A stretch of DNA of 17,835 bases from Pseudomonadota bacterium. Lineage in GTDB: Bacteria; Myxococcota_A; Polyangia; Polyangiales; Polyangiaceae. The notes beneath the pieces are model-generated. The model was not told where the DNA came from. It ran no database searches and worked only from the letters and a program-made list of their open reading frames with translations. The first letter of the stretch is position 1. Each line of letters starts with the position of its first letter. A program made the translations under genes and the position numbers. The stretch covers positions 1 to 17,835 of the forward strand of contig JAEYVE010000288.1 in assembly GCA_023432025.1 (NCBI GenBank), read 5' to 3'. Shown here piece by piece: positions 1 through 6,912 of the stretch.

Positions 1-11
1 GCGTGCCGGCA

Positions 12-41
12 GCGCGCGAACGAGGGGGCTCGTTCGTGCGC
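12..41. repeat. Strong hairpin (inverted repeat) upstream of TPR gene
   Basis: Thirteen-base stem at 12-24 and 29-41 with a GGGG tetraloop. All pairs are Watson-Crick except one G-T wobble at 16/37, and the core CGAACGAG/CTCGTTCG is perfect. It lies about 80 bases upstream of the first gene. No run of T follows on either strand, so it is not a standard intrinsic terminator. It could end transcription of a gene left of the window or be a 5' leader structure. Confidence 0.55.
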
Positions 42-123
42 GCCCGGGCTCTCCCTCGCGACGGAAATCGGGAGGGCCGCTGCCGTGCGCCCCGGCGGGC
101 GAGTTGGGGTATTCTGATCGTCC

Positions 124-1098
124 ATGAACCCCCGACGGTGCTTTGCGTGCGCGGTGCTCGGCGCGGCGGTGCTTGTCCAAAACACGCCCGTGCGGGCTCA
201 GGGGACCAACGATCGCCTGGTTTCGTACGCTGCGGCGAGCACTCCGGCGACGCCTTGTGTTCGAGGCGGCGTTCGAGGCGCCGCGCTATGGGACAAGGCG
301 CGCTATCCGGAAGCGCGCCGTCTCTGTGGGCTTCTCTTGCTCGGCAACGCCCGGCTCCGGGACGAACCGGAGATGGCGCGGGACCTGGGGCTCGAAGCGG
401 CAGAGCTCGCGCCCGATCGTGCTGAGCCTTGGGTGCTCGTCGCGCGCGCGCAGGTCCTCTTGGGAGAGCCGAGCTTGGCGTCGACTTCCTTCGAGCGCGC
501 GCTAAGGCTCGACGCGGCCGCGCTGGATGCTCCGAACGTGCTCCTCGCCGCAGCCCGCGCCGAGGTCCAGAGAGGAAACTCGACTCGGGCGCTCGAGCAC
601 TACCGGCGCCTCGCTCCGCGCGTATCGCTCTTGTCCGATGGGCGCGAGCGACAGAAGGCGTTGATTGAAGCTTCTCTGGTCGCTCAGGTGGTGTCGCCCG
701 AGAGCTACCCCGAGGCGCGTGCGTACGCCGTCGAAGCGCGGCGCAGCGGCGCGCTGTTCTTCACGGAGTTTTCGCGGGCTGTGCTCGCGCTGGCGCTCGA
801 TCGCGCGGGCAGGAGCGGGGAGGCGCGTGCTCTGGCCGCCGAGGCGGAGGGCCCGTGGGCGCTCCGCTGGCTCATCGAGGGAGAGCCGGAGCCGCGTGGA
901 CGCGCGACCGAGCTTCGTCCCGTGCTCCCTCCGGGAGAGCAAGAGGCGCTCGTTGCCATTTTGGCCGAGCCGGTAGATCGAGAGTTGGCGCGCGACGCGT
1001 GGAGCTCGTACTTGGAGCGAGCGAAGAGCGCTGCGACGCCCTACCCGCCGCACCTCGTCGAACACGCCGCGCGGCGACTCCGCGAGCTCGGGGGATGA
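124..1098 (+). CDS. Exported TPR-like protein
   Basis: A 324-residue protein of unknown specific role. Residues 1-25 form a Sec-type signal peptide: Arg4-Arg5, a hydrophobic stretch from Phe7 to Val18, and a V-R-A cleavage site before Gln26. The mature protein is therefore probably periplasmic or secreted. Residues about 84-165 form helix pairs with TPR-type spacing (Ala-Leu-Asp, Ala-Leu-Glu-His-Tyr ends), and further Ala/Glu/Arg-rich helices follow to the C terminus. TPR folds usually hold other proteins. The ATG at 124 lacks an obvious Shine-Dalgarno sequence but gives a complete signal peptide. Its stop overlaps the next start (ATGA), so the two genes are probably cotranslated. I see no enzymatic motif. 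The TPR call rests on pattern rather than a profile search. Confidence 0.75.
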   Translation: MNPRRCFACAVLGAAVLVQNTPVRAQGTNDRLVSYAAASTPATPCVRGGVRGAALWDKARYPEARRLCGLLLLGNARLRDEPEMARDLGLEAAELAPDRAEPWVLVARAQVLLGEPSLASTSFERALRLDAAALDAPNVLLAAARAEVQRGNSTRALEHYRRLAPRVSLLSDGRERQKALIEASLVAQVVSPESYPEARAYAVEARRSGALFFTEFSRAVLALALDRAGRSGEARALAAEAEGPWALRWLIEGEPEPRGRATELRPVLPPGEQEALVAILAEPVDRELARDAWSSYLERAKSAATPYPPHLVEHAARRLRELGG

Positions 1099-2078
1099 GC
1101 GCGTCGCACGAGCCGCAGCGCTCGCCATTCGGTCGTCTGAAGGGCGCCTGCGCGGCGCGGCGCGTAGCGCTCGTGCTCTGCGGGGTGATGTTGGTCGTCG
1201 TACCGGCCAATGGTCGAGGCTTGTGGGAAAAGACGCGGTCTTCTTCCTGGGTGCGGGAGCGTGACGTCTTGGGGGCCGTGGAGCGCGTGTTGATGGGGCT
1301 CGGCAGCGAGCATGACGTTCTGACGGCGGAAGCGGCGCTCGTCGACTACACGCGGGGCAAGGTGTTCGAGGACGTGCGCATCGAGATTTTGCTCGTTCGA
1401 CTTCGGCTCGAGGCTCGTTGGACGTACGACGCAAGGCTCGAAAAGCGCCTGGCGCGAACACTGCAGCGGCCGGGGCCGGCGGAGGCGTTGGGGCGAGGAT
1501 GGCTCGACTGGGCCGCGCTCGGCGCGCTTCGGGGCGACGCAGCGGCGGCGGAGGCCCGCTTCGAGAGCGCGCTCGCGCTGGTGTGGCAACCAGGGCCGCG
1601 CGCGGAAGGCCTCTTGGGGCGCGGCTATGCGCACATGGCGCTGGGACGGGCGCGCGCCGCTGCGAGCGATTTCGAGCTGGCGTCGCGCACGGCGGATACC
1701 ACACGCCTCGTCTCTGCCGCGCTCTGGTCACTCGCGCTCGCGGAGGCCCGCTCGGGTCGCCCGACGGTCGCGGAGCGGGCGGGGCGCTCTGCGTTCGAGC
1801 TCGAACAGCGGCGGGCGCGCGCATCGGGGCGCGACGTGTTCGCCGGCGTCGCTCGGGTGCCTGCCTATGAAGTGGAGGCGCATGCTGCGCTCCACGCCGA
1901 GATCGAGGGTTTGCTCGCGACCGAGGCAGGGGACGAAGACGCCGCGGAGAACGCTCGCTTTCGAGCGTGCGAAAGTTCGCGCAGGTACCTGCTGCGTGCG
2001 GAGCCGGACGGCGCGCCGTGGGTAGCCTTTGCTCGTCGAACCTGGCTTGCTTGTGCAAAGCCGGCGCTTCCGCGCTGA
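1095..2078 (+). CDS. Membrane-anchored TPR-like protein
   Basis: A 327-residue protein whose ATG at 1095 sits inside the stop of the preceding gene (ATGA overlap). Translational coupling and a joint function are therefore likely. Residues 1-23 are basic and polar. Residues 24-38 are strongly hydrophobic (Val/Leu-rich), giving a signal anchor or an uncleaved signal peptide, so the bulk should face the periplasm. Residues about 136-236 contain three successive helical hairpins with TPR character (Ala-x-x-Phe-x-x-Ala-Leu; Gly-x-Gly-Tyr-Ala-x-Met-Ala-Leu-Gly; Leu-x-Leu-Ala-x-Ala). Four cysteines are present, two of them near the C terminus. It shares the Ala/Arg/Glu-rich composition of its neighbour and could be an old duplicate or a partner subunit. 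The gene ends 31 bases before the convergent membrane protein. Its exact role is not recognisable. Confidence 0.75.
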   Translation: MSASHEPQRSPFGRLKGACAARRVALVLCGVMLVVVPANGRGLWEKTRSSSWVRERDVLGAVERVLMGLGSEHDVLTAEAALVDYTRGKVFEDVRIEILLVRLRLEARWTYDARLEKRLARTLQRPGPAEALGRGWLDWAALGALRGDAAAAEARFESALALVWQPGPRAEGLLGRGYAHMALGRARAAASDFELASRTADTTRLVSAALWSLALAEARSGRPTVAERAGRSAFELEQRRARASGRDVFAGVARVPAYEVEAHAALHAEIEGLLATEAGDEDAAENARFRACESSRRYLLRAEPDGAPWVAFARRTWLACAKPALPR

Positions 2079-2109
2079 GGAGCGACGCTTCCGGAGGCGC
2101 CGCACCCGT

Positions 2110-3306
2110 TCAAGCCGCTTGGCTGGACGGCGCGGCGCGCAGAACCTGGACCACGCCCTCCACGTCCTCCAAGGAACAGAGCACCGGGCGGAGGTTCGGG
2201 CCGCGATGCATTTCCCCGAACGCGCCGCTGGTGGCGAGCGCGCGTGCGCGCGGGCCATCCAAGACCAAAAATACGTCGCTCAGACCGCCGCCGCGGGGCG
2301 TGTCGATGACGTCCACGATGCGGGAGCGATCGAGGTGCAGCTCCTCGTGGTCGCGCTGGATGAGGACACGACGGTTGGTGACGAGGTAGCGCGTGTGCCC
2401 CACCAAATGTCCGGGGCGAATGCATCCGGCGTAAACCAGAAATGCCGCCGTGGCCACGACGAGGGCGATGCTGGCCGACAGCGCGAAGAGAAGGGCCACG
2501 AAGGACACGGAGCGCACCTCCAAGCCGTTTTCGACCAAGGAGCGCACCGTGGGAACCGCCCGCCAAATCATGCGCGCCGAGGCGAAAAGCAGGAAACACG
2601 CGAGCGCCACGATGCTCCACTCGCGGTGCCCTTGCGGCAGATAGGCGCGAAAGCTGGGCCGGGGTCGCGCCGACCACAGCACTTTCTCTCCGACGTCCAG
2701 CCGCTGCGCGAGCAGCTGCTCGGCTTGTCCAACGGGCGCCACCCCGTCAGCGCCGCGCGTTATGGCCCACACGCGATCCGGCGCAGTGACGCCGTCGAGA
2801 CGCAAGATGAGCCGCCGTCGCAAAGCACCGGTCGGCACGGCTCGAACGAGCTCGAGATCACCGACGTTGGGGTGCGACGGGTGCCAGTAAATGCGCGCGA
2901 AGCTGATGGCGGCTCGATCAATCGTGCGACGAAAAGGACCACGCTGGTAGATGACCAACTGATCGGTAATCGTGTAACGAACGCCGCGCTGCCAGACGAT
3001 GGGCAGCCGACGCGAGGCGACGCCCATCGCGATGCAGAACAGCGCGAACGTCAGCGTTTCCGTGGGCGCTCGCTGCAGCACGATGCCAATCACCACCGCG
3101 TACGCCGCGGATATGGCGGAAAAGGCGAACGACAGGGCGCTGACCAGCTTGAAGAGCGGCGGAGTCTTGAGGACGCTGGGTCCGGACTCCCACACGATCG
3201 TCTCGTCGAGCAATGAGTCGCGCTTCACGGCTGGGGTGGTCTCCGTCCGCACCTGGGGCGAAGGCTCGGTGCCTTCATTCGTTGGGTACGGTCGACCTCC
3301 AAGCAA
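2110..3306 (-). CDS. Membrane protein with two bacterial PH-like (DUF304-type) modules
   Basis: Up to 398 residues. Two halves have the same order: a short acidic/Trp motif (Glu35-Thr-Ile-Val-Trp39 and Gly206-Glu-Lys-Val-Leu-Trp211), a hydrophobic pair (about 51-77 and 84-98; about 229-247 and 265-292), then a beta-rich domain. These domains begin at about 108 (Arg-Tyr-Thr-Ile-Thr-Asp) and about 304 (His-Thr-Arg-Tyr-Leu-Val-Thr-Asn-Arg-Arg-Val). The second opening is typical of bPH2/DUF304 proteins of the inner membrane, whose biochemical role is generally unknown. The start is uncertain. The TTG at 3306 opens the longest frame with only a poorly spaced AAGG before it. In-frame GTG codons at 3252 and 3228 also keep both modules intact. 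The gene is convergent with the TPR pair and downstream of the OmpA-type operon on the same strand. Confidence 0.75.
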   Translation of the reverse strand: MLGGRPYPTNEGTEPSPQVRTETTPAVKRDSLLDETIVWESGPSVLKTPPLFKLVSALSFAFSAISAAYAVVIGIVLQRAPTETLTFALFCIAMGVASRRLPIVWQRGVRYTITDQLVIYQRGPFRRTIDRAAISFARIYWHPSHPNVGDLELVRAVPTGALRRRLILRLDGVTAPDRVWAITRGADGVAPVGQAEQLLAQRLDVGEKVLWSARPRPSFRAYLPQGHREWSIVALACFLLFASARMIWRAVPTVRSLVENGLEVRSVSFVALLFALSASIALVVATAAFLVYAGCIRPGHLVGHTRYLVTNRRVLIQRDHEELHLDRSRIVDVIDTPRGGGLSDVFLVLDGPRARALATSGAFGEMHRGPNLRPVLCSLEDVEGVVQVLRAAPSSQAA

Positions 3307-3428
3307 CCTTCACGCCTTCGTATCGCTAGCGCAAGGGATCCCTTCCGTTCGCAGGCGATTTGGCGGGACACAGGCCCGCTTTCCAACCGTGTTGGAGGCG
3401 AGCTACGGGAGGCCAGCCACACAGGGGG
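3307..3428. other. Intergenic gap with small palindromes
   Basis: This 122-base gap separates two minus-strand genes. It holds two near-adjacent perfect palindromes upstream of the PH-like gene, CGCTAGCG at 3324-3331 and AAGGGATCCCTT at 3333-3344. It also holds a 6-bp hairpin (TCCAAC/GTTGGA, 3382-3396) just downstream of the OmpA-like gene. The hairpin has no T run, so it is at best a weak terminator. The palindromes could be operator sites for the gene starting near 3306. No clear -35/-10 pair was found. Confidence 0.35.
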
Positions 3429-4562
3429 TCAACGAGCCCGGGATACGAAGATGACCTCGATGCGAGCGTTTCGCTCGGCCGCACCGGGGAGACGCGGATC
3501 GGCGACCGGCTGGGCGCTGCCGGCGATTTCGCTGCGGACCGCCTTGGCGCCTGCCGTTTCGAGAGCCGAGGTGACGCCCTTGGCTTGCGCGAGGGCTGCG
3601 TCCGAGGGCCCCTTTTCCTTGACGCCTTTGACCGACGCCGTGTGCACGACCACCAAAAGCGGGAAATCCGGGTGTGCCTTGGCGGTGCGTCCGAGCAGCT
3701 CCAGCAAAGCTTCGCCTTCTTTGGTGGGGACGCCTTGGCCGTCGACCGCCCCGCGCAGGCTCACCACGACGCCGCGATCGTCCCGGAACGCGAAGAGCTT
3801 CTGAGTTTCGGTGAGCTCCACCAGCAGGCGATCCGTGACGCCCGTCTCGGGTGCCTTTGCCGTGGCAGGGCGGCGCGCCAGCGTCAGCTCGGTGAGGCAC
3901 GCCGTGCGTGCAGCCGAAGCACGCGGGAACAAGTCCTCCTTGCGGGAGTTTTGGCCGAGCTCGATCTCGACTTTCGCCAAGCCCTCACGCGCCTTCTCGA
4001 GGGACGCTTGCTGGGGTGCCAAGAGCTCGGTCGCGAGGCACAAGAGGCGCGCCTCGGAGGCGAGAGCACGCGCGGCGTCGTAACGAGCGAGCAAGCGCTC
4101 GGGAGAGGCTGGCGGCATTTTCTCGAGCGGCTCGCGATCGAGCGTGACCTTGATGCGGAGCTCGAGCCCATCGGCTTCTGCGGCGAGGCGCTGCTGCTCT
4201 TCCTCGAGCTCGCTGAGGCGGGCTTTTGCGTTCGCGAGCTCCGCCTCCGCTTCCGAGACGCGCGCCTCGGCCTTGACGTAACGCGAGAGGACGAAAGCGT
4301 GCTCGTAAGCCGCCAGGCTGTGCTCGCCCAAGATTTGTGCTCCAGCGAAGTCGCCTCGTGCTTGGGCGGCCTCTGCGGCGCGCCGCACCTTTTCCGCGCT
4401 GGCGTGCGCTTGGGGGGCGAGCTCGGAGGACTCGCGCGCAGCAGGGCTTTCGGCAGCGGCGTCTGCTTCACCGAGCACACGCGGTCGCGGTGCGCCGGCG
4501 CACGCTGCCAGCACGACGAGCGCGACCGGCGAAAAGAGGAGGGCAACGCGTCGGCGATTCAC
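3429..4562 (-). CDS. Lipoprotein with coiled coil and degenerate OmpA-like domain
   Basis: A 377-residue protein starting at a GTG that overlaps the upstream stop (GTGA). Residues 1-20 are a lipoprotein signal peptide with lipobox Leu-Ala-Ala-Cys21, so the protein should be lipid-anchored in the envelope. Residues about 50-135 form a long Ala/Glu/Arg helix, probably coiled coil (Ala-Glu-Ala-Glu-Leu-Ala-Asn-Ala-Lys-Ala-Arg-Leu). Residues about 255-377 match the OmpA C-terminal fold: Val-Val-Val-Ser-Leu-Arg-Gly, Leu-Leu-Val-Val-Val-His-Thr, Pro-Val-Ala-Asp, and the closing Arg-Asn-Ala-Arg-Ile-Glu-Val at 364-370. In canonical OmpA domains a Thr-Asp Asp and an Arg in the following helix bind diaminopimelate. 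Here these are Ala309 and Lys328, with a four-residue longer loop. Peptidoglycan binding may be lost or altered. Its partner is the membrane protein encoded just upstream. Confidence 0.85.
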   Translation of the reverse strand: MNRRRVALLFSPVALVVLAACAGAPRPRVLGEADAAAESPAARESSELAPQAHASAEKVRRAAEAAQARGDFAGAQILGEHSLAAYEHAFVLSRYVKAEARVSEAEAELANAKARLSELEEEQQRLAAEADGLELRIKVTLDREPLEKMPPASPERLLARYDAARALASEARLLCLATELLAPQQASLEKAREGLAKVEIELGQNSRKEDLFPRASAARTACLTELTLARRPATAKAPETGVTDRLLVELTETQKLFAFRDDRGVVVSLRGAVDGQGVPTKEGEALLELLGRTAKAHPDFPLLVVVHTASVKGVKEKGPSDAALAQAKGVTSALETAGAKAVRSEIAGSAQPVADPRLPGAAERNARIEVIFVSRAR

Positions 4563-5248
4563 GGGGTTCCGTCCTTCTTCGGCGTGGTCGAGGCGGGAGC
4601 CTGCGTCGAGGCGGGAGCTTGCGTCGGCGTGGGAGCTTGCGTCGGCGTGGTCGAGCCGGCGGAGGTGGGCACGGCCGCCTCGGGGGTCCGCTCCGGATCG
4701 ACTCCGAGCTCCCGCAATTTCTCCCGTGCTCGGCCTCGGCGCGCGACCGTTTGCTCGATGAGCGACAGAGCTCGTTTGGCGCGCGCTTCGAGCTCTGCGG
4801 TTTCCTTTTCCGCGAGCTCGGCGCGGGTTTCCAGCGCGGCGGTGCGCGCGAGGTCGACGCTGGTTTCGGCCCACTCCAAGGCGAGCGCGTCGAGCTGCGT
4901 CGCGTGCGCGGTGTCGCCGGACTTTCTGGCGTCGGCTGCTCGCTCGAGCGCTCTTTCGGCTTTGGCGATGGGTCGTTTCGCGACCTCGGCCGCTTGGGGA
5001 TCGCCCTTGACGGAGGCGAGCGCGCGCTCCGCTTTGTCGCGTGAAGCCTCGCCCGCAGCGAACGCCACTGCGGCGAGCGAAAGCAGGGCAGCCAGCGTGA
5101 GCCAGGCGGTGCGACCGGACACTCCGGAGCGGATGAATCTGACGACGCCAGCGCCTGACGGGCGTTCGCGGGCGCTGGCTCCGAGAGCCGATGTGGGTTC
5201 GAGGTGCTCCACGGCGGCAACAAGCCATGTGAGGGGCCCAGAGGTCAA
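4559..5248 (-). CDS. Single-pass membrane protein, helical (DUF4398-like) with Thr/Pro/Ala tail
   Basis: A 229-residue protein. The TTG start at 5248 is supported by GGGAG six bases upstream on the minus strand. A shorter alternative is the GTG at residue 43, directly before the hydrophobic segment. Residues about 49-65 form one transmembrane helix or signal anchor. Residues 66-180 are a long Ala/Glu/Arg helical region resembling the DUF4398-type segments often found next to OmpA-like domains. This match is by pattern only. Residues 195-222 are a low-complexity Thr/Gln/Ala/Pro tail built from 18-bp DNA repeats, probably an extended linker in the periplasm. The stop overlaps the start of the OmpA-like lipoprotein gene, so the two proteins are probably made together and may form one envelope assembly. 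It is divergent from the dCMP deaminase gene across an 87-base gap. Confidence 0.75.
   Translation of the reverse strand: MTSGPLTWLVAAVEHLEPTSALGASARERPSGAGVVRFIRSGVSGRTAWLTLAALLSLAAVAFAAGEASRDKAERALASVKGDPQAAEVAKRPIAKAERALERAADARKSGDTAHATQLDALALEWAETSVDLARTAALETRAELAEKETAELEARAKRALSLIEQTVARRGRAREKLRELGVDPERTPEAAVPTSAGSTTPTQAPTPTQAPASTQAPASTTPKKDGTP
4587..4640. repeat. 18-bp tandem repeat inside membrane-protein gene
   Basis: Three consecutive 18-base units (4587-4604, 4605-4622, 4623-4640) with consensus GTCGAGGCGGGAGCTTGC, plus a partial fourth to about 4658. Units 1 and 2 differ at one base; unit 3 differs at a few. The unit keeps the frame and encodes the six-residue Thr-Gln-Ala-Pro-type repeats of the C-terminal linker, so its length could vary between strains. 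Confidence 0.8.
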
Positions 5249-5335
5249 CCCCAGCTCCCGACATTCCCTTCGGGCGGACGCAAGGCGGCCTTCGCGCGCT
5301 TATTTCTGGAGGTTCTTCGCGCTATAGGGGCGGGC

Positions 5336-5848
5336 ATGTCCGCGGACGCGTCTCACCCCCTCCCGCCAGCCGACCCTGCGGCCTCCGTTGGTGAGGGCGC
5401 TCCCCCCGAGGCCAGGTCGGGCCGGCGTCGCGCCAGCTGGGACGAGTACTTCATGGCCATTGCGCGTCAGGTGGCCACCCGCTCGACGTGCGATCGCAAG
5501 CACGTCGGCGCAGTGCTCGTTCGTGACCGAGTGATTTTGGCGACGGGCTACAACGGGTCCATTCGCGGCATTGCGCACTGCGATGACGAGGGACACCTGA
5601 TGGAGGAGGGGCACTGCGTGCGCACGGTTCACGCCGAGGCGAACGCCATCGTGGCGGCAGCGCGGAACGGCGTGAGGCTCGAAGGCGCCGACATCTACGT
5701 CACGGCGTCGCCGTGTTTCGGCTGCTTCAAGTTGATCGCGAACGCGGGTATTTCACGCATCGCGTTCCTCGAGTTCTACCGCGACGAGCGCATTTTCACG
5801 CTCTGTACCCAACTCGGTATCGGGCTCGATCACGTTCGCTTGGACTAA
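5336..5848 (+). CDS. comEB: dCMP deaminase
   Basis: A 170-residue cytidine/deoxycytidylate deaminase-family enzyme. It should convert dCMP to dUMP, the precursor for thymidylate synthesis, in the cytoplasm. Catalytic zinc ligands and the proton-shuttle Glu are visible as His99-Ala-Glu101 and Pro126-Cys127-x-x-Cys130. The upstream His-Cys82 and Cys94 cluster matches the second, structural zinc site of dCMP deaminases. The N-terminal Ser-Trp-Asp-Glu-Tyr-Phe-Met (34-40) and Ala-Thr-Arg-Ser-Thr-Cys (47-52) are family signatures, so the start must lie upstream of them. The ATG at 5336 adds a 30-residue Pro/Ala-rich leader of unknown value. The gene is the first of a plus-strand housekeeping run, 12 bases before ddl. 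It is divergent from the membrane-protein gene, so a promoter probably lies in 5249-5335. Confidence 0.93.
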   Translation: MSADASHPLPPADPAASVGEGAPPEARSGRRRASWDEYFMAIARQVATRSTCDRKHVGAVLVRDRVILATGYNGSIRGIAHCDDEGHLMEEGHCVRTVHAEANAIVAAARNGVRLEGADIYVTASPCFGCFKLIANAGISRIAFLEFYRDERIFTLCTQLGIGLDHVRLD

Positions 5849-5860
5849 GCAAGGCATCCT

Positions 5861-6850
5861 ATGCGCGTCGCTGTCGTCGCCGGTGGTCCCTCGAGTGAAG
5901 CAGAAGTCAGTCGCGCTTCGGCGCGCGGCGTGGCGCGCGCGCTACGTGACGGTGGTCATGAGCCCACCGTGCTCGAGCTGGACGAACGCCTGCCCGCGGA
6001 GCTCGCTTCCGCCTCGCCCGAGGTGGTCTTTCCCGTCACGCACGGCACGCTGGGAGAAGACGGCTGCCTGCAGGGGCTCCTGGAAGTGCTCGGGCTGCCC
6101 TACGTGGGCAGCGGAGTCTTGGCGAGCGCTCTCGCCGCCGACAAGGCGGCCGCGAAGCGCCTGTTGGCGTCGCACGGGGTGCCGCTCTTGCCGAGCGACA
6201 CGGTCACCGCTCTGCCGTCGAGTGAGGCCGCGCTCGAGCGCGAGCTCTCCGAGCTGCGCGCTCGGCTGGGCGGAGCGTTCGTGGTCAAGCCCGTCGGGGG
6301 CGGTTCCGCCATCGGTGTCACCATCGTCCGTCCCGAGGATTCGGCGGACGTGTATCGCAATGCCCTCGAACAGGCGCTCGCGCTGGACCGCGTCGTGCTC
6401 GTCGAGCGCTTCCACCAAGGACACGAGGTCACGTGTGGAGTCTTGGAGGACGAGCACGGTGAAGCGCGTGCCTTACCTCCGACGCTCATTCGCGCACGCG
6501 CTGCGGGGTTCTACGACTTCACGTCCAAGTACGGCACCGGCGGGAGCGAACACGTCTGCCCGGCGCCCTTCTCCGACGAGCTCACGCGAGGCATTCAAGC
6601 GGCCGCGGTTTCCGCGCACCGCGCTCTGGGCTGCCGTGACCTCTCGCGAGTGGACTTCGTCGTGCCCGACGCGGGCGACTTCGTCGTGCTCGAAGTGAAC
6701 ACGTTGCCGGGCATGACGGGCACGAGCCTCTTCCCGGAGGCCGCCGCGGCGTCGGGGATTTCGTTCGTGGCCCTCTGTGATCGCCTCGTCCGCGCCGCGG
6801 GCGGCCGTCCAAAGGGCCTTCGTCCTCCGGCGATGCCCCTGCCTGTCTGA
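5861..6850 (+). CDS. ddl: D-alanine--D-alanine ligase
   Basis: A 329-residue ATP-grasp ligase of normal family length. It joins two D-alanines using ATP to make the dipeptide for peptidoglycan precursors, in the cytoplasm. Visible motifs are the N-terminal Gly8-Gly-Pro-Ser-Ser-Glu13, His61-Gly-Thr-Leu-Gly-Glu-Asp-Gly68, the ATP-binding Lys143-Pro-Val-Gly-Gly-Gly-Ser, Gly187-His-Glu-Val-Thr, Tyr218-Asp-Phe-x-x-Lys-Tyr, Arg263-Val-Asp-Phe, and the metal-binding Glu278-Val-Asn-Thr-Leu-Pro-Gly-Met-Thr. The ATG at 5861 follows AAGG with six-base spacing. It is closely packed behind the dCMP deaminase gene (12 bases) and 62 bases ahead of purD, so cotranscription is likely. All key motifs are intact. 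Confidence 0.96.
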   Translation: MRVAVVAGGPSSEAEVSRASARGVARALRDGGHEPTVLELDERLPAELASASPEVVFPVTHGTLGEDGCLQGLLEVLGLPYVGSGVLASALAADKAAAKRLLASHGVPLLPSDTVTALPSSEAALERELSELRARLGGAFVVKPVGGGSAIGVTIVRPEDSADVYRNALEQALALDRVVLVERFHQGHEVTCGVLEDEHGEARALPPTLIRARAAGFYDFTSKYGTGGSEHVCPAPFSDELTRGIQAAAVSAHRALGCRDLSRVDFVVPDAGDFVVLEVNTLPGMTGTSLFPEAAAASGISFVALCDRLVRAAGGRPKGLRPPAMPLPV

Positions 6851-6912
6851 GGGACCACCCGTCGCGACGAGCGGTTGCTCGTCCGCCGCATGCCGGATAG
6901 GAAGAAGCCGCC

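Noticed and set aside
110..115. TATTCT as a -10 for the first TPR gene
   Set aside because: Only eight bases separate it from the ATG and no -35 is found.
502..2058. 518-codon minus-strand open frame opposite the TPR genes
   Set aside because: Arg/Pro/Ala-rich shadow typical of GC-rich antisense DNA. The plus-strand genes have signal peptides and coupled starts.
4563..5264. N-terminal extension of the OmpA-like lipoprotein in the same frame
   Set aside because: A lipoprotein signal peptide begins at the GTG at 4562, and the upstream DNA is used in another frame by the membrane protein.
3360..5327. 655-codon plus-strand open frame opposite the OmpA-type operon
   Set aside because: No domain motifs. 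The minus strand has a lipobox, OmpA motifs and an overlapping start/stop.
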